DNA of 64,000 bases, taken from the IMG/VR virus record IMGVR_UViG_3300042090_002405, positions 1-64,000 of that record; one strand, written 5' to 3'. The stretch comes from a virus. Below are positions 14,289-22,734 of the stretch, in pieces. The translations under genes and the position numbers were made by a program. Position 1 is the stretch's first letter, and each line of letters begins with the position of its first letter. Under the pieces are notes generated by a model. The model saw only the letters and a program-made list of their open reading frames with translations, was not told the origin of the DNA and searched no databases.

Positions 14289-17200
14289 TTAGAATTCGCT
14301 CCACCGTCGTCCGCGCTTCGTCTCTGTCGGGAGGAAAAACTCCCGCGCCTCCGGGCACACCTGACTTTCCGGAAACCGAACAGGTTCTTCCCACAGCGCG
14401 TTGATCAACGTCACGATTCGATCATCACCCTTTTTACCCTCGATGATCGCCGCGTCGTGATACTGCCCTACTACGCGAGCTGTCTTCGGTAACTGCCGCG
14501 AAAGCAATACGAGACGCTCGTTCATCACGTCCGCGATACCCCCTTGGATCGGCCGATTTGCGACATCAGTAGGTTTGGGCGCGTACCCAAACCAACTTTT
14601 GCGTCCGATCAAAGGCGACGGGAGAAACCCGTGTTTCTTCACGAAGGCGATGTTCGCTTCAACATAAGCATAATAGACTTTGTATGCCGCCTTTAGCGAA
14701 GAGAGCATCTCCTCGACATCCCCTAGTTCTACATCGAACCCTTGCGCCCGCAGATACGCGAACACCGTCGGTACCTCCGCGAGATACGCAACCGCAAAGC
14801 CAGCATTCTTCGCTACGTCACGGTAGGGTTTGCCGCAGTTGCACGCAGCGCCCGAAGATCCGCCGGCCCCATGGCGTAGGCAGTGTTTGCCTTTCGGGTC
14901 TCGCTCGATCATCTCGCGAGCGTCAGGGAACAGCACCAGAGCGTTGCCGACGTGGACATCCCCCTTGCATGTGTTCAAGAATGCGGGATCGCCAGAGAGA
15001 TTTGCAGCCATGCGTGCTTCTGCCTGACTGTTTCTGACAAACACGCCGGCGGCGAGCGCGTAGTTGTGATCGGGGGCTACCGCGATACTCCAGACGTCTG
15101 CGCACCCGTCGGGCTCAATGGAAACAACCTTGTGGTTCAAGCCTTGTTCAGCGCCGACCTTCTTGCACTTGCGTGCACAAAACAGTGCGGTGGGTCGTGT
15201 GGGCTGTCGGCCGCAGATCGCACAAGGTTGTCGCGTCTTTGTTCGCGCCAACCCGTAACACTTGCGTGAGCAAAACTTGGCTAAGCTTGTCGTCTTATGG
15301 GCACCGCAGAGGGCGCATATCTGCGCGGGGTTGTAACGCCCGTTTGCGGCGCCATAGTGTGCGGTTTTCCCTTCAGCCGTTGCGCGCCGAAGCGCTCGGG
15401 TCATCTTCGCGCGCACCTTTGGATCGGCCCATTGTCGACGGGCTTGCACGCGACCGTGATCCGCCTGGTGCTCTGCCGCATGCTTGTACTCGAGATTGCT
15501 CGGGACATTGTCCGAAGAGTCTTCGTTCTTGTGGTGCACATCATGGCCAGTGGGGCGAGGGCCATAGACAGTCGCGGCGACCTCTACGTGTGTCCTTGAA
15601 TACGTGAAGGCATCATGGGCATATAAACGTTCGCGACCTCCGACGATTTGCTTTCGGAGCGGTAACAGCCGATCGCCCGGCTGAAGATCCCGTGCGAGTC
15701 GGTCGGTTGGGCCGCCGCACGGCCATGGACCTTTCTTGTGCGGCCGCGTCTCGACTCGCGGCAGCACGATCCATTTATGCTCGGGGGTGCACCTGACCAC
15801 TTCGCCATTGTCGAGCGTGACTTTCAGGATAGGCTTGCGGCCAACGTGCAAATGCTGAGTGATTTTTCCGATGGCCGGGCGACGTGTTGAAGCACGATAT
15901 GTGTAGACGAGATCGCCAACCGCCAGCGTGCGTATCGGTTTGGCCCCGGTGGGCCCATCTATGAGCGTATCGCCGGTAAAGCACAAATCGAAGTAGTACA
16001 GATCGTGATTTGGAGCGGCCACGTACATTTCCCGAACGCGCTCTTCGAGTGCCGTGCTCCACCGCGGTACCGACTGCATGCGACAACTCCATCTGCCAGA
16101 TACTGCCCCGAATGATTTCCAATTGAAATGCGCTCGGTCGTCCTTGTGCACCTTCACTGCCTCTATATACGTGCTGCGTATCTTTCCGACGACACGCCAC
16201 CGCAATAGGGCATCGGCGAACTTGGCGGCTTTCCCTCGGCCCTTCTTCAATTCCTCCAAGGTGGCGTTTGACGTCGAAGCAAGCCCCGTCCCGGTCGGGT
16301 TGAGCATCGGTGCTCGGAGGCGTGTAAAGAGGATCCGGCGGATCTCCCCGAGTCGTCCAGGTGACAGATCCGGGACACCAGAGATAGATCTCAACCGCCC
16401 CTTCAAAGCGGCCGCACGCCTTTTCAATAGCTTCGACAAAAGGCGCTTTCGTTTTCGGTCTACACGAAAACCAGTCTCTTGAATCTGTTCGCACAAAAGT
16501 GCGGTGGCCTTGTCGTGTGCGTAGACCTTGGTTTCATCCCGAAGATCATTCTGCATCGCGTGCCACACTCGGGCAGTGAGGATCACGTCACAGGAATTGT
16601 AAAAGTGAAGATCGTCGGACGTCATATCTTGCGGGGGGAGCCCCTTCTCGGTGGCTTGACGCCGCCCGAATCGTACCTTCCATGGCCGCGCATCGAGGAA
16701 CACGCTTACGACATGATCTAGCCGTTGCGGCATATGTCCCGCGAAGGCGTGGTGCGCGATGAGTGTGTCCTCCATTCGGGCGGGGTCGACCGCTGCACCA
16801 TCACGGCCAAGCGCAAGCGCATCGAAGTTGTACCCGTTGTGGAACACCGTCTTGCGCGACGCGAGCGCCTTCGTCAGCACCCCCGCATGTATCTCCTCAC
16901 GCCAGGGCCCAAAGACGACGACCCTCTTAGTATCCCCAACTCCCACGCAGAGGATCTTGACCAACAAGGGCGACAACGGGTCAACGCTTTCGGTCTCGAT
17001 GTCACATGAGACGGTCTCATCAAGAACCGCCAAGGCGGCCGCTAAAGTGGCAGCGTCGTCCGTCGCGAGATACACCCGCTCGCGCGTACGGAACTCCTCC
17101 AGCGTGTCTACTCTCTCTATTCGATCCTCGAGATCTTCGTCCTTCAGTTCGCCGTCGGCCCACCGTCGCGCACGGTCGAGATCCAACTTGAGGATCGGCG

Positions 17201-17861
17201 TCCACGCATCCGCCCGCAGTACAAACGCCGGGTGGACAGTCGGGAACACCACCCTCTCTTTTAGATCTTGCCGCGCACGGAGGGTTTGTACCCTCAGTTC
17301 GGCTTCCCGGATTGCCCCCTTGTCTTTCTGCCGTTCGGCCTTCCGCAGTCCGCTTTCGGCCGTCTTGATGTTCGAGGAGAGATCGCGGCATCGCCATACG
17401 AAGCCCCGTACAAGCAAGATGCTCTTCGTCCCGAGCACGCTCTTGGCGGCCTGCTTGCCTAAAGGGACGATCGGGGTACCCGGATCGAGAGAAGAGAGCT
17501 CCCGCGCGAGCCGTGGGGCACAGCATTCCGCCGCTCGGTCGGCCTCCTTGTCGGTGTCCCCGCGGCACAGGGCCGCATTGGTCGCGAAGACGTCCCATCG
17601 CGAGATCCCGACGTCCGAAAGGGTGTCATCTAAAAGGGACCCGGATTGCCCGATGAAGCCGGTCTTGAAGACTTCCTCTTTTCGGCCAGGCCCCTCACCC
17701 ACTACGATCAGCTTCGGGGCACGTCCCGACCGGGGGGGTTCGTAGGGGACGACGGGGTTACCCCGTAGGGGGCAGAGGTCGCAGCGCGCGCCGTGTTTGA
17801 CGGGGTCGTATGACGAGACGTCACGGGGGGTGTGCCCGTCCCATGGGGAGAGGGCGAACAT
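14289..17861 (-). CDS. Uracil-DNA glycosylase-DNA polymerase A fusion with intein
   Basis: 1190 residues from ATG 17861, whose start overlaps the previous stop as TGATG. Residues about 25-220 are a family 4-like uracil-DNA glycosylase domain (GEGPGRKEE, TNAALCRGD, TVHPAFVLR). Then comes a 3'-5' exonuclease (CDIETES, HNGYNFDAL, NSCDVILTARVW) and a family A polymerase. Motif A reads YYFDL, then after a 318-residue intein SQAEARMAANL. Motif B is RDVAKNAGFAVAYL and motif C is QYHDA, where the usual HDE has Ala. It copies the element's DNA. A UDG-like domain on PolA is, as I recall, also present in SPO1-type phages. The extein product would be about 872 residues. Confidence 0.92.
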   Translation of the reverse strand: MFALSPWDGHTPRDVSSYDPVKHGARCDLCPLRGNPVVPYEPPRSGRAPKLIVVGEGPGRKEEVFKTGFIGQSGSLLDDTLSDVGISRWDVFATNAALCRGDTDKEADRAAECCAPRLARELSSLDPGTPIVPLGKQAAKSVLGTKSILLVRGFVWRCRDLSSNIKTAESGLRKAERQKDKGAIREAELRVQTLRARQDLKERVVFPTVHPAFVLRADAWTPILKLDLDRARRWADGELKDEDLEDRIERVDTLEEFRTRERVYLATDDAATLAAALAVLDETVSCDIETESVDPLSPLLVKILCVGVGDTKRVVVFGPWREEIHAGVLTKALASRKTVFHNGYNFDALALGRDGAAVDPARMEDTLIAHHAFAGHMPQRLDHVVSVFLDARPWKVRFGRRQATEKGLPPQDMTSDDLHFYNSCDVILTARVWHAMQNDLRDETKVYAHDKATALLCEQIQETGFRVDRKRKRLLSKLLKRRAAALKGRLRSISGVPDLSPGRLGEIRRILFTRLRAPMLNPTGTGLASTSNATLEELKKGRGKAAKFADALLRWRVVGKIRSTYIEAVKVHKDDRAHFNWKSFGAVSGRWSCRMQSVPRWSTALEERVREMYVAAPNHDLYYFDLCFTGDTLIDGPTGAKPIRTLAVGDLVYTYRASTRRPAIGKITQHLHVGRKPILKVTLDNGEVVRCTPEHKWIVLPRVETRPHKKGPWPCGGPTDRLARDLQPGDRLLPLRKQIVGGRERLYAHDAFTYSRTHVEVAATVYGPRPTGHDVHHKNEDSSDNVPSNLEYKHAAEHQADHGRVQARRQWADPKVRAKMTRALRRATAEGKTAHYGAANGRYNPAQICALCGAHKTTSLAKFCSRKCYGLARTKTRQPCAICGRQPTRPTALFCARKCKKVGAEQGLNHKVVSIEPDGCADVWSIAVAPDHNYALAAGVFVRNSQAEARMAANLSGDPAFLNTCKGDVHVGNALVLFPDAREMIERDPKGKHCLRHGAGGSSGAACNCGKPYRDVAKNAGFAVAYLAEVPTVFAYLRAQGFDVELGDVEEMLSSLKAAYKVYYAYVEANIAFVKKHGFLPSPLIGRKSWFGYAPKPTDVANRPIQGGIADVMNERLVLLSRQLPKTARVVGQYHDAAIIEGKKGDDRIVTLINALWEEPVRFPESQVCPEAREFFLPTETKRGRRWSEF
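15030..15983 (-). other. Intein with HNH homing endonuclease
   Basis: 318 residues inserted in polymerase motif A between the catalytic Asp-Leu and a Ser. It begins CFTGDTLIDGPTG (Cys1, block A) and ends YALAAGVFVRN followed by Ser, so the +1 nucleophile is Ser and the residue before the last Asn is Arg instead of the usual His. The middle contains an HNH nuclease core (GHDVHHKNEDSSDNVPSNLE) and two CxxC/CxxxC zinc fingers (about intein residues 222-272). The intein is expected to splice itself out; without splicing the polymerase has a split active site. Confidence 0.92.
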
Positions 17862-18052
17862 CAGTCGAGAAACCGCGGGCAGTTTCCACACGTGCACACC
17901 CCCCACCCGTCGGTATGGACCGCACGGGGGCACCCGCATCGCACCCTCGAACAGGTGTCGGCGTCGGTAGTGGCATCCCCGTCCTCATCGTCGATGAAGA
18001 TCAGCTCATCGTCGAGATCGTCGGCACCGTCAACATCGTCAACCGTAGTCAT
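17861..18052 (-). CDS. Small acidic, Cys-rich protein
   Basis: 63 residues: an acidic N-terminal half (DDVDGADDLDDELIFIDDED) and a Cys-rich end (CGCPRAVHTDGWGVCTCGNC), probably zinc-binding. GGAAGGAG lies 8 nt before ATG 18052. It is coupled to the polymerase by a TGATG overlap and could be a polymerase accessory factor. Confidence 0.6.
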   Translation of the reverse strand: MTTVDDVDGADDLDDELIFIDDEDGDATTDADTCSRVRCGCPRAVHTDGWGVCTCGNCPRFLD

Positions 18053-18074
18053 CGGTCGGCGCTCCTTCCCTCTG

Positions 18075-18100
18075 TCTTCTTCTTCTTCTTCTTCTTCTTT
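18075..18100. repeat. TCT trinucleotide run
   Basis: About eight TCT units in a row upstream of the small acidic gene (17861-18052). This is a microsatellite-like tract in an untranslated region, on the GA-rich side of the minus-strand transcript. Confidence 0.7.
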
Positions 18101-18243
18101 TGCCGTTTGCTGTTCCGTCGAAAGCGTCCGCCGAAGTCGTGCCCGACTGCGTCAGGAAGGGGGAGACCGACGTACGAAGAACCCACGTGGGGGTAGACAC
18201 GCGAGAGTTCGTTGCGGGCGCTCCTCGGCGGGCGCTTTCGACG

Positions 18244-18267
18244 GGGGAGGCTTGCGGACCTCCCCCA
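18244..18267. terminator. GC-rich hairpin after SSB-like gene
   Basis: GGGGGAGG and CCTCCCCC form a perfect 8-bp stem around an 8-nt loop. It lies in the 270-bp gap between the SSB-like gene and the small acidic gene. There is no T-run on either side, so it is a weak terminator candidate or an attenuating or RNA-stabilising hairpin. Confidence 0.4.
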
Positions 18268-18290
18268 TCCTTCTGCTGCACAAGATAAGA

Positions 18291-18314
18291 GATCCGGAGA
18301 TCCGGAGATCCGGA
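18291..18314. repeat. GATCCGGA tandem repeat x3
   Basis: Three perfect tandem copies of the octamer GATCCGGA begin 9 bp downstream of the SSB-like gene. Each copy contains GATC, so the tract holds three closely spaced potential Dam-type sites. Confidence 0.8.
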
Positions 18315-18322
18315 TATTCCCG

Positions 18323-18931
18323 TCAGCGGCGGGCCTTACCTCCCTTCTGCACCTTGCGCGGCGCCTCTTCCTCTTCCTCCTCTTCCTCTTTGCTCTTGGT
18401 CACGAGGCCGGCACCTGGCTTCGCGAAGCGCACATCCGTATCCGTGAGCTCCTCGCCGCTCTCCGCGATGCGCTTGGAGTGCACGGTCCAGATCGTCAAT
18501 TTTTGCCCCTCGAGGGCATCGAAGAGCGGCCGGAAGTCCTCCTCGGATGTCACCTCGGTCGGGTAGACCTCGCCCATGTCGATGTCGAGTGCTGTGCACA
18601 ATGATCGGAGGCGTTGTTTCATCATGTTGGCGCCGCGACGCTTGGTCGCGTCCTCGTCGTCAAAGATAATGATCGACAAGGACACTTCGGAGCCCTGAAA
18701 GCTCTCGTTCTTCTCGTCCGCCGCCGTGAGCAGCTTGAAGGGTACGATAAGACGAGGATCGCCCTTCTGGGTGATCAGCATCTTGCACTTCCCCTTAGGG
18801 ATCTGTGCCTCCCACTCGCCCTCGGGGGCGTCGGGCTTGATCTCGGTGGATGTCTTTCGCGGCTTGAAGGCTAGTTTCTTCTCGCCGTTGCCGTGCCTGT
18901 TGGTTTCGTGCGTGCCGTTTGCCATTGTCAT
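18323..18931 (-). CDS. SSB-like phage protein with acidic tail
   Basis: 202 residues. A beta-rich core (EGEWEAQIPKGKCKMLITQK followed by PRLIVPFKLL) resembles the DUF669-type single-strand-binding proteins found next to Sak-type recombinases. A KSKEEEEEEEEAP run near the C-terminus looks like the acidic protein-docking tail of SSBs, followed by a Lys-rich end. AAAGAG lies upstream of ATG 18931. It probably coats single-stranded DNA for the adjacent Sak4-like ATPase; family membership is inferred from pattern and position. Confidence 0.55.
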   Translation of the reverse strand: MTMANGTHETNRHGNGEKKLAFKPRKTSTEIKPDAPEGEWEAQIPKGKCKMLITQKGDPRLIVPFKLLTAADEKNESFQGSEVSLSIIIFDDEDATKRRGANMMKQRLRSLCTALDIDMGEVYPTEVTSEEDFRPLFDALEGQKLTIWTVHSKRIAESGEELTDTDVRFAKPGAGLVTKSKEEEEEEEEAPRKVQKGGKARR

Positions 18932-19048
18932 GGTCTCTTTCTTCTCTTCTCGGGTGTGCTGGATCCGGTGAGGCGTCCGGATCGGACGTGCGCTGTCAAC
19001 ACTTCGAGCCGCACCGCGCGGTCCGAAGTCGTGCCTCTACGTTCTTTC

Positions 19049-19852
19049 TTACGAGGACGAAGAGGAGGACGTCCGCGCAGAGCCGTTCGGTTTCTCCTTC
19101 CGCTCGCGAGGCGCGGGGGAGCTCATCGCCTTCATGAATTCGCCGAAGTCGGCCGGGATGTCCCTCGTCCCGTCTACGCTCCTGCAACCCGGCCCCCACA
19201 CGCCCTGAGGGTTGATCTTGAAGACGCGCTCATCCCCACGCGCGGCCTTCTCCATAAAGATGACATCCTTGAAGAGGGCGGGGAGTTCCTCTCTTGCGCT
19301 GCCCCCGATCATCGGAACGATGCCAATCCCCGACTTCGGGCGTTGCGTCACGCCGGTCTCCGGATCGGTGATCTCGCCGGACTGTTCGATAAAGTGGGTG
19401 ATAAAAACGGCGTGGGCGTTGATGTCCAAGGACCGCCGGACGATGTTGAGGAGCCGCGACTTGTACTCCGGCCAGTAGCGTCGGCCATCCGGTTGCTTGC
19501 TCTTGTTGGCGACGGCGGAAGCATCGCGCAACGCGCCCTCTAGCCACGAGGCGTAGAGAGAAAAGTCATCGTTGACGATCCACTTGTACTTGCCCTCTTT
19601 GACGCCCCGTCGGGCCTCCTTGAGGGCGGTCTCCATGTCGTTCTCGTCACGGATGAGATCCCACTCGAATTTTTTTGTCCGACGAACGGCGGGCTCGAGG
19701 CCGCTCTTATCCCCACAGACGAGGACGTAACCCGGGCCGAAGGCACGGACGAGCGAGTCGATCGCCGTTGTTGTTTTCCCGCACTTCGCGGCGCCCATAA
19801 GGAGCACCCGAAGGTACGTCTCGCGCTCAAGCGCGGAAGCTGCATGCGGCAT
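19049..19852 (-). CDS. Sak4-like RecA-fold ATPase
   Basis: 267 residues from ATG 19852 (GGAGAAGGGG just upstream). Walker A MGAAKCGKTTT at residues 19-29, Walker B-like KWIVNDD, and AVFITHFIE in the position of RecA motif 4. This fits the AAA_24/Sak4 group of phage single-strand annealing or recombination ATPases. The C-terminus ends in a Ser run. The SSB-like gene follows it, a usual partnership. It likely loads on SSB-coated DNA for recombination or repair. Confidence 0.75.
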   Translation of the reverse strand: MPHAASALERETYLRVLLMGAAKCGKTTTAIDSLVRAFGPGYVLVCGDKSGLEPAVRRTKKFEWDLIRDENDMETALKEARRGVKEGKYKWIVNDDFSLYASWLEGALRDASAVANKSKQPDGRRYWPEYKSRLLNIVRRSLDINAHAVFITHFIEQSGEITDPETGVTQRPKSGIGIVPMIGGSAREELPALFKDVIFMEKAARGDERVFKINPQGVWGPGCRSVDGTRDIPADFGEFMKAMSSPAPRERKEKPNGSARTSSSSSS

Positions 19853-20025
19853 TCTGATCCCCTTCTCCCGGCGCCGCGGGGAGTTCCCTTTGCTGTCTTT
19901 TTTTCCCGTCCCCTCTCGTATCTGCCGGCGTTGCGGGCAGCTCGTCACTCAAGCGGCGGGATGACCGTCCTACCTCTAGCGGTTCGCGCCCGCAAGAAGA
20001 AAAAAGACCGCCCCGCGAAAAGACA

Positions 20026-20059
20026 ACGGCCCTCTCCGTGACGAGCGGAAGAGGGCCGT
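20026..20059 (-). terminator. Rho-independent terminator
   Basis: ACGGCCCTCT pairs with AGAGGGCCGT over 10 bp, with CCG/CGG pairing inside. On the minus strand it is followed by TTGTCTTTTC. It lies about 70 bp past the HNH gene and would end the primase-HNH transcript. The rest of 19853-20127 holds no gene I support. Confidence 0.7.
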
Positions 20060-20127
20060 CTGACACCCCCAAGGGCGTCGAAGCGCGGGCGGCGGGGAGC
20101 GGGCCGCGCACTCAAGGTGGTATCACA

Positions 20128-20739
20128 CTAAACCGCGTCGCGGTACGAAAAGAACTTGCCTTCTGCCCAAAACCCTTTCTTGAGCCAGAGGCACGACCCC
20201 GCAGTCGTCCGTCGAATGCTCTCCCGCAATTGCTTGTGCATTGCACGTGTTGCGCGCGTGGGTCGGCCCAGGCGGCGCCACTCTCGCCACGCGTGCCATG
20301 CAGCCCGGAGTACCTCGTTACGGTTGCCGCCTAAGGCGCGGAGCGCGGCGGCGAGCTCTCTGTAAGAAGAGGGCTCCTTGAGCAACGGTTTTTTGGCCTC
20401 ATCGTCGGCCAAATCACCGATCCAGTCCTCGCGCCCTCGCTGGTGCCGGAGGTACTCGACGAAGGAATACCTACATCCTGCTACAAAAGTGCAACCCTTG
20501 CCTTGGTTGCAAAGGAGACAGCAAGCGATGAGATTTGACCCCTCGTCGGATCCGCCGGCTGCGACAGGGAGAATGTGATCAACTACAAGCTTTGTCTCCG
20601 GAGACCCCGTAAAACAAGCCCCGCAGTAGCCACACGCGAAGCCGAAACGCGAGAGGACGCGAAAGCGCACAGAAGGCCGGATCGAGCGCCCAGGGGGCTG
20701 CCGTCTCCTTTTGGACGAGTGTACTTTGCATGTCGGCAT
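20128..20739 (-). CDS. HNH endonuclease
   Basis: 203 residues. ACGYCGACF, VVDHILPVAAGGSDE, and NLIACCLLCNQGKG form a standard HNH nuclease with two zinc-holding Cys pairs (residues about 36-80). The C-terminal half is helical and basic. ATG 20739 (or GTG 20742) has AAGGGGG upstream and overlaps the end of the primase gene. It may process replication intermediates or be a free-standing homing enzyme. Confidence 0.85.
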   Translation of the reverse strand: MPTCKVHSSKRRRQPPGRSIRPSVRFRVLSRFGFACGYCGACFTGSPETKLVVDHILPVAAGGSDEGSNLIACCLLCNQGKGCTFVAGCRYSFVEYLRHQRGREDWIGDLADDEAKKPLLKEPSSYRELAAALRALGGNRNEVLRAAWHAWREWRRLGRPTRATRAMHKQLRESIRRTTAGSCLWLKKGFWAEGKFFSYRDAV

Positions 20740-22376
20740 CACGATCCCCCTTGTTTTGTCTTGCAGATCGCCTTGTCAATAGACATGACGTTGGAGACGT
20801 TGGAGACACTAGAGACACCTGGGTCCCTATTATCGGCAGATCTAGGAGTCGTATTTCTTTTCGAGGATGCCCTAGCGTTTTGGGCGGTTATCCCCCCCGA
20901 GGCGTCTCTAGTGTCTCTAGTGTCTCCTGAAGGAACAGGTGCGATCTTTCGCGTAAACCCGCGCCATCCCCTCTTTTTTTCTGGCCCAATGTTCGTGGCG
21001 CGCTGAAAGCCCATCTCGAGGAGACGCTCCGCGAGCGCGCGCTCCGAAAAATTGAAGAGATTATTTTTCTCGCACCAACCCTTCGAGGTGCGGAAAAGAT
21101 CCTCGTTCGTGATGGTGAGTTCAGAGCCGCGCGTCATGCGTTCCTCTACGAATTTCCCGACCCAATCCTCACTTTCGCGGTACTCGCGCGTCGCCTCCCG
21201 AACGGCCCCGGGAACGGGAAGTCCGGATTTCTGCCACAGGAGGCACCCGCGCACGCTCCACGCGAGGATGCCCTCAACTTCGCTCAGAAGTGTCTCCAGG
21301 AGGTTCCGATTCACTTTTTCGATGCGGACGGTGAAGGGCACCAGGGCGATCCGATCCCAGAAGCTATCCGACGTGTCTTTCACGCGGGGCTTGTGGTTCG
21401 TCGCGAGGATGATCTTGTGGGTCGGGTCGAACTCCCAGAAGTCTTCGCGCATACGCCGGGCTTTGAGGGTGTCGTTACCCGTAAGCCGCTTGACTTGCTC
21501 TTCGTCGAAAACCCGGCCCTTTTTCACTTCGCTTGCGATGGCGAGCCGCACCCCAAAGAGGTCCGCAACCTCGGTGGGATGCGCCTCGGTGTCTCGTGCC
21601 ATCAAGAGCGTCGGCGCCGCGGAGATCGCATAGGCCCCCAAGACTGTCTGTAGAACGCGCAGAAAGACGCTCTTGCCGTTCCGACCCCCACCGAAGAGGA
21701 CCACGAACATCCGCTCAGTGACGGCCCCCGTAAGGCAGTACCCGACGTAGCGCTGCAAGAACCCTCGTACCTCCTCGTCGGGCACGACCTCCTTTAGGAA
21801 CCGTTCCCACTTCGGCGCCTTCGCCTCAGCGCGAAAGTTGAAGGGGATGATCTGTGTGAGGAGGTTTCGCGGCGAGTGCTCTTTCAGCTTGCCGGTGCGT
21901 AGATCGATCGTCCCGTTCCGACAGTTGAGGAGCATCGGGTCACGGTTCAGCTTCGAGTGGTCGATCGCAACGTCGTCCTCTGCTTTGGCGAGGGCGATCA
22001 TCGCTTCGACCCGCGATCGTGCCCGAGAGCTCTTGTACCAGCGAAGGATCGCGGCCTTCTTCTTGTCGTCGACGACCTCCTTGGCGCTCTGACGAATGTG
22101 CAAAGCGGTCGCCTTCGCGAGGGCGATCATCTTGATGCTGCCGACGTCTTGCCGCCAGCGAGCCCCGTCCCACACGACGTACTCCCCCCACGCCGGGACA
22201 TAATGAAACTCGTTGTAGAAGAGGGCGGCTAGCCGCTCGGCGTTGCCTGTGTCTGTATGATCGTAAGAGCGGCTCACGATCCCTGCCCTCGCGCAGTCGT
22301 GACGGATCTCGTCTTGCCGCGTGTTTGGCCCTTCGGTGACGCCTTCGTCATAGGCTCCCCACCCGGCGCTTCTCAT
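20739..22376 (-). CDS. Phage/plasmid primase-helicase, P4 D5 type
   Basis: 545 residues. A D5-type N-terminal domain (LNCRNGTIDLRTGKL at about 150) precedes an SF3 helicase with Walker A GGGRNGKS at 229-236, then ASEVKKG and ILATNHKPRVKDTSDSFWDR as SF3 motifs. The classic catalytic primase (AEP) domain is absent, so it may act as helicase only. The C-terminus is low-complexity (SGDTRDTRDAS, VSSVSNVSNV), encoded by an inverted repeat. No SD is obvious at ATG 22376; GTG 22340 is an alternative. It would open the origin or drive fork movement. Confidence 0.88.
   Translation of the reverse strand: MRSAGWGAYDEGVTEGPNTRQDEIRHDCARAGIVSRSYDHTDTGNAERLAALFYNEFHYVPAWGEYVVWDGARWRQDVGSIKMIALAKATALHIRQSAKEVVDDKKKAAILRWYKSSRARSRVEAMIALAKAEDDVAIDHSKLNRDPMLLNCRNGTIDLRTGKLKEHSPRNLLTQIIPFNFRAEAKAPKWERFLKEVVPDEEVRGFLQRYVGYCLTGAVTERMFVVLFGGGRNGKSVFLRVLQTVLGAYAISAAPTLLMARDTEAHPTEVADLFGVRLAIASEVKKGRVFDEEQVKRLTGNDTLKARRMREDFWEFDPTHKIILATNHKPRVKDTSDSFWDRIALVPFTVRIEKVNRNLLETLLSEVEGILAWSVRGCLLWQKSGLPVPGAVREATREYRESEDWVGKFVEERMTRGSELTITNEDLFRTSKGWCEKNNLFNFSERALAERLLEMGFQRATNIGPEKKRGWRGFTRKIAPVPSGDTRDTRDASGGITAQNARASSKRNTTPRSADNRDPGVSSVSNVSNVMSIDKAICKTKQGGS
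20802..20927. repeat. 16-nt inverted repeats in primase 3' end
   Basis: GGAGACACTAGAGACA at 20802-20817 is the exact reverse complement of the 16 nt at 20912-20927. Extra half-copies (TTGGAGACG twice; GTCTCTAGT twice) lie next to each arm. They encode the low-complexity tail of the primase. Confidence 0.85.
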
Positions 22377-22386
22377 ATATTAGAAC

Positions 22387-22416
22387 TTGCGCGAGGGACC
22401 CCGGGTCTACTATATG
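22387..22416 (+). promoter_or_regulatory. Candidate sigma-70 promoter
   Basis: TTGCGC (22387-22392), an 18-nt spacer, and TATATG (22411-22416) in the 120-bp gap between the divergent primase gene and the plus-strand RHH/nuclease operon. Its position fits transcription of 22497 onward. Confidence 0.4.
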
Positions 22417-22496
22417 GACATCCCCTCAAGCAACCTCAAATCACCGAACCGCATCACGCACCGTACGACGCGCCGCAGCAAGCCAAGGAGCACCCG

Positions 22497-22733
22497 ATGA
22501 ACTACGTCAATTTCTCGCTCCACTTCCCGGATGCCGCGGTCCTTAGAGAGATCAAGAGGGCGGCCAAAGCGCGGGGCATCTCGCCGGGGATGTTTATCCG
22601 TTTGTCCGCTGAACGGTGCCTCGCGCAGAACGCCGTTTTTCGCGCAGAGTCCGACGAGAAAGAGAAAGAGAAGAAGAAAGAGGAGGAGAAGGAGAAAGAA
22701 AAGAGGAAGCGCCCGGCGAAGAGGGCCGCTTGA
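22497..22733 (+). CDS. RHH-like protein with Lys/Glu-rich tail
   Basis: 78 residues. MNYVNFSLHFPDAAVLREIK followed by GISPGMFIRLSAERCL gives strand-helix-helix. The last third is a charged run (EKEKEKKKEEEKEKEKRKR). AAGGAG lies 6 nt before ATG 22497. First gene of the plus-strand recombination operon and probably its autoregulator. Confidence 0.65.
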   Translation: MNYVNFSLHFPDAAVLREIKRAAKARGISPGMFIRLSAERCLAQNAVFRAESDEKEKEKKKEEEKEKEKRKRPAKRAA

Positions 22734-22734
22734 C

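Noticed and set aside
15030-15983. Group I intron in the polymerase gene
   Set aside because: The insert stays in frame and has Cys1, Asn and Ser splice residues, so it is an intein.
16759-17745. 328-codon plus-strand frame
   Set aside because: Antisense to the glycosylase/exonuclease part of the polymerase gene, with composition typical of a mirrored GC-rich gene.
18244-18267. Strong intrinsic terminator
   Set aside because: A perfect stem but no T-run on either strand, so it is kept only as a weak candidate.
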